From an uncultured Clostridium sp. (GTDB lineage Bacteria > Bacillota > Clostridia > Clostridiales > Clostridiaceae), in the NCBI GenBank assembly GCA_934746015.1, contig CAKVEW010000005.1:99340-163339 (forward strand): 64,000 nt of DNA, read 5' to 3'. Numbering within the stretch: position 1 is the first letter of the stretch; each line of letters opens with the position of its first letter. Under the pieces are notes generated by a model that saw only the letters and a list, made by a program, of their open reading frames with translations, had not been told where the DNA came from and did not search any database. Positions 62,647 through 64,000 of this stretch are shown in pieces. Made by a program: the position numbers and the translations under genes.

Positions 62647-64000
62647 TCTTTATATAGTCTATTTATAGCACTAAAAACTGCTTTAATAGAAGCAATAGTA
62701 ATATTACTATCTACTCCTACACCAAATGTAGTTTTTGAATTATCTAATCTCTTCATTTCTACATAAGCAGCTGCTTTAGCTTCTGAGCCTTCTCCTAATG
62801 AATGTTCTGCATAATCTATAATACTAGTTTCTACTAGCTTACTATTAACCAAGGCTTTCTTTAAAGAGTTTATTGGTCCGTTTCCTTGAGCAACAAAATT
62901 TTTCTCTTCTCCATTATATAAAACAGTAATATTTATAGTAGTTTTATCTACATTATTGTCTATATTATCATTATCTTCTACTTTAAATTTAATTAACTTA
63001 AATGGTCCCCCTACTTCTAAATACTCTTCAGTAAACTTGTCCATTATAACCTTAGGAGATATTTCGCCAACTTTTTCTGTTACTCCTTGAATTATCTCTC
63101 CAAATTCCTTATGCATTCTCTTTGGCATCTTATATCCATAATGACTTTCAAGTACAAAGGCTACGCCACCTTTACCTGATTGGCTATTAATTCTAACTAA
63201 AGCTTCGTATTCTCGTCCTAAATCTCTAGGATCTATAGGTAAATATGGTACTTCCCAATATTCATTATTTCTTTCCATATATTTTTTCATACCCTTATTA
63301 ATTGCATCTTGATGAGATCCTGAAAAAGCAGTAAATACTAATTCACCAGCATAAGGGTGCCTTATATGAACAGGTATCTTGCAACACTTTTCATATGTAT
63401 CTATTACTTTATTAATATCATCAAACTGAAGCATTGGATCAACCCCATGTGAAAACATATTGCAAGCTAAATTTATAATATCCACATTTCCTGTTCTTTC
63501 TCCATTGCCAAATAAAGTTCCTTCAACTCTATCAGCTCCTGCTAACATAGCTAATTCTGCAGCTGCCACTCCAGTTCCTCTATCATTATGAGGGTGAACA
63601 CTTAAAATAACTCTTTCCCTATCAGAAAAATGCCTGCTCATCCATTCTATTTGATCTGCAAAAACATTTGGAGTATCCATTTCTACAGTTGAAGGTAGAT
63701 TAATAATTACTTTTTCATCCTCAGATGCACCCCAGGTATCTAATACCGCCTCGCATACTTCCAATGCATAATCTACTTCAGTTCCTGTGAAACTTTCTGG
63801 AGAATACTCTAAGTATATTTTTCCATTAAAATCTTTGGCATATTCTTTAACTAATTTAGTTCCCTCAATTGCAATATTTTTAATTTCATCCTTACTCATA
63901 TTAAATACTACATCTCTTTGAAGTACTGATGTAGAATTATAAATATGAAGAACAGCTTCCTTTACTCCCTCTAAAGCTTCAAAAGTTCTTTTAATTAAAT
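62640..64000 (-). CDS. leuA: 2-isopropylmalate synthase (5' end outside window)
   Basis: At least 453 residues of the first enzyme of leucine synthesis, joining acetyl-CoA and 2-ketoisovalerate. Visible: the catalytic barrel with LSVHPHNDRGTGVAAAELA (HxH metal ligands), EGTLFGNGERTGNVD, and a C-terminal regulatory domain beginning near QGNGPINSLKKAL. The HPHNDRG sequence and the C-terminal layout indicate the longer class also found in actinobacteria and yeast. An internal ATG at 63899 is not the start: the frame continues with conserved sequence (EALEGVKEAVLHIYNSTS) to the window edge. Confidence 0.92.
   Translation of the reverse strand, partial: LIKRTFEALEGVKEAVLHIYNSTSVLQRDVVFNMSKDEIKNIAIEGTKLVKEYAKDFNGKIYLEYSPESFTGTEVDYALEVCEAVLDTWGASEDEKVIINLPSTVEMDTPNVFADQIEWMSRHFSDRERVILSVHPHNDRGTGVAAAELAMLAGADRVEGTLFGNGERTGNVDIINLACNMFSHGVDPMLQFDDINKVIDTYEKCCKIPVHIRHPYAGELVFTAFSGSHQDAINKGMKKYMERNNEYWEVPYLPIDPRDLGREYEALVRINSQSGKGGVAFVLESHYGYKMPKRMHKEFGEIIQGVTEKVGEISPKVIMDKFTEEYLEVGGPFKLIKFKVEDNDNIDNNVDKTTINITVLYNGEEKNFVAQGNGPINSLKKALVNSKLVETSIIDYAEHSLGEGSEAKAAAYVEMKRLDNSKTTFGVGVDSNITIASIKAVFSAINRLYKEM

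Overview
The window is AT-rich, low-GC Firmicute DNA. Its genes start from strong GGAGG-type ribosome binding sites and often use GTG or TTG. Gene content points to Clostridium sensu stricto: a type II fatty-acid operon with FabK as enoyl reductase, a thioredoxin reductase lacking NADPH motifs, an argS T-box, a tandem glycine riboswitch and a YaaR protein. Glucuronate catabolism and oleate hydratase suggest a gut or animal-associated lifestyle. I do not name a species. No tRNA, rRNA, CRISPR array, phage or insertion sequence was seen. Both end genes are cut by the window.

Layout. 1-1.7 kb: ferredoxin-nitroreductase divergent from a LysR regulator. 2-11.7 kb (minus): one compact operon bioY-fabH-acpP-fabK-fabD-fabG-fabF-accB-fabZ-accC-accD-accA, covering biotin uptake, malonyl-CoA synthesis and fatty-acid elongation. 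A FabT-like operator sits at its promoter, and a second identical-type operator controls the divergent FabK-like flavoprotein at 11.8 kb. 13-18 kb: AraC regulator and uxuA-uxuB-uxaC for D-glucuronate. 18-24.7 kb: VanW protein, oleate hydratase, a thioredoxin/flavin thioredoxin reductase pair behind a CsoR/CstR-like operator, an ABC exporter and YaaR. 24.8-31 kb: Ca2+ P-type ATPase, polar amino-acid ABC transporter, CvfB-like RNA-binding protein, gamma-carbonic-anhydrase-like protein. 31-40 kb: mostly poorly characterised genes (degenerate PHP protein, DUF378, secreted deacetylase-like protein, HPr-kinase-like P-loop protein, PlsC, ComEC-like hydrolase, RNase H-like protein). 40-50 kb: a small Fur-controlled Cys-rich membrane protein, an AI-2E family protein probably starting at ATT, argS with T-box, a site-2 protease homologue without its zinc ligands, an LCP ligase, arginase, a 3'-5' exonuclease. 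50-57 kb: PFL activase, a GNAT/DJ-1 fusion, and an XRE-cupin regulator leading potABCD. 57-64 kb: ndk, acylphosphatase, GH73 autolysin, an alanine/glycine symporter under a glycine riboswitch, divergent aspartate 4-decarboxylase, and part of leuA.

Two dispersed intergenic repeat families stand out. The first is a set of 3'-end hairpins whose stems mostly differ but whose loops share CTCCAAGTCAC (about 29.8, 49.9, 57.6, 57.7, 58.9 kb, and an inverted copy without an obvious stem at 1.9 kb). The second is a MITE-like unit of roughly 110-180 bp carrying AAACTCC/GGAGTTT palindromes (19.0, 27.4, 62.5 kb; isolated palindromes at 1.9 and 37.3 kb). The hairpins with a conserved loop are the best candidate here for an undescribed element. 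The dead site-2 protease, the thioredoxin/flavoenzyme pair with a CstR-like box, and the HPr-kinase-like protein are the best protein-level leads. All functions are inferred from sequence read by eye; no searches were run.
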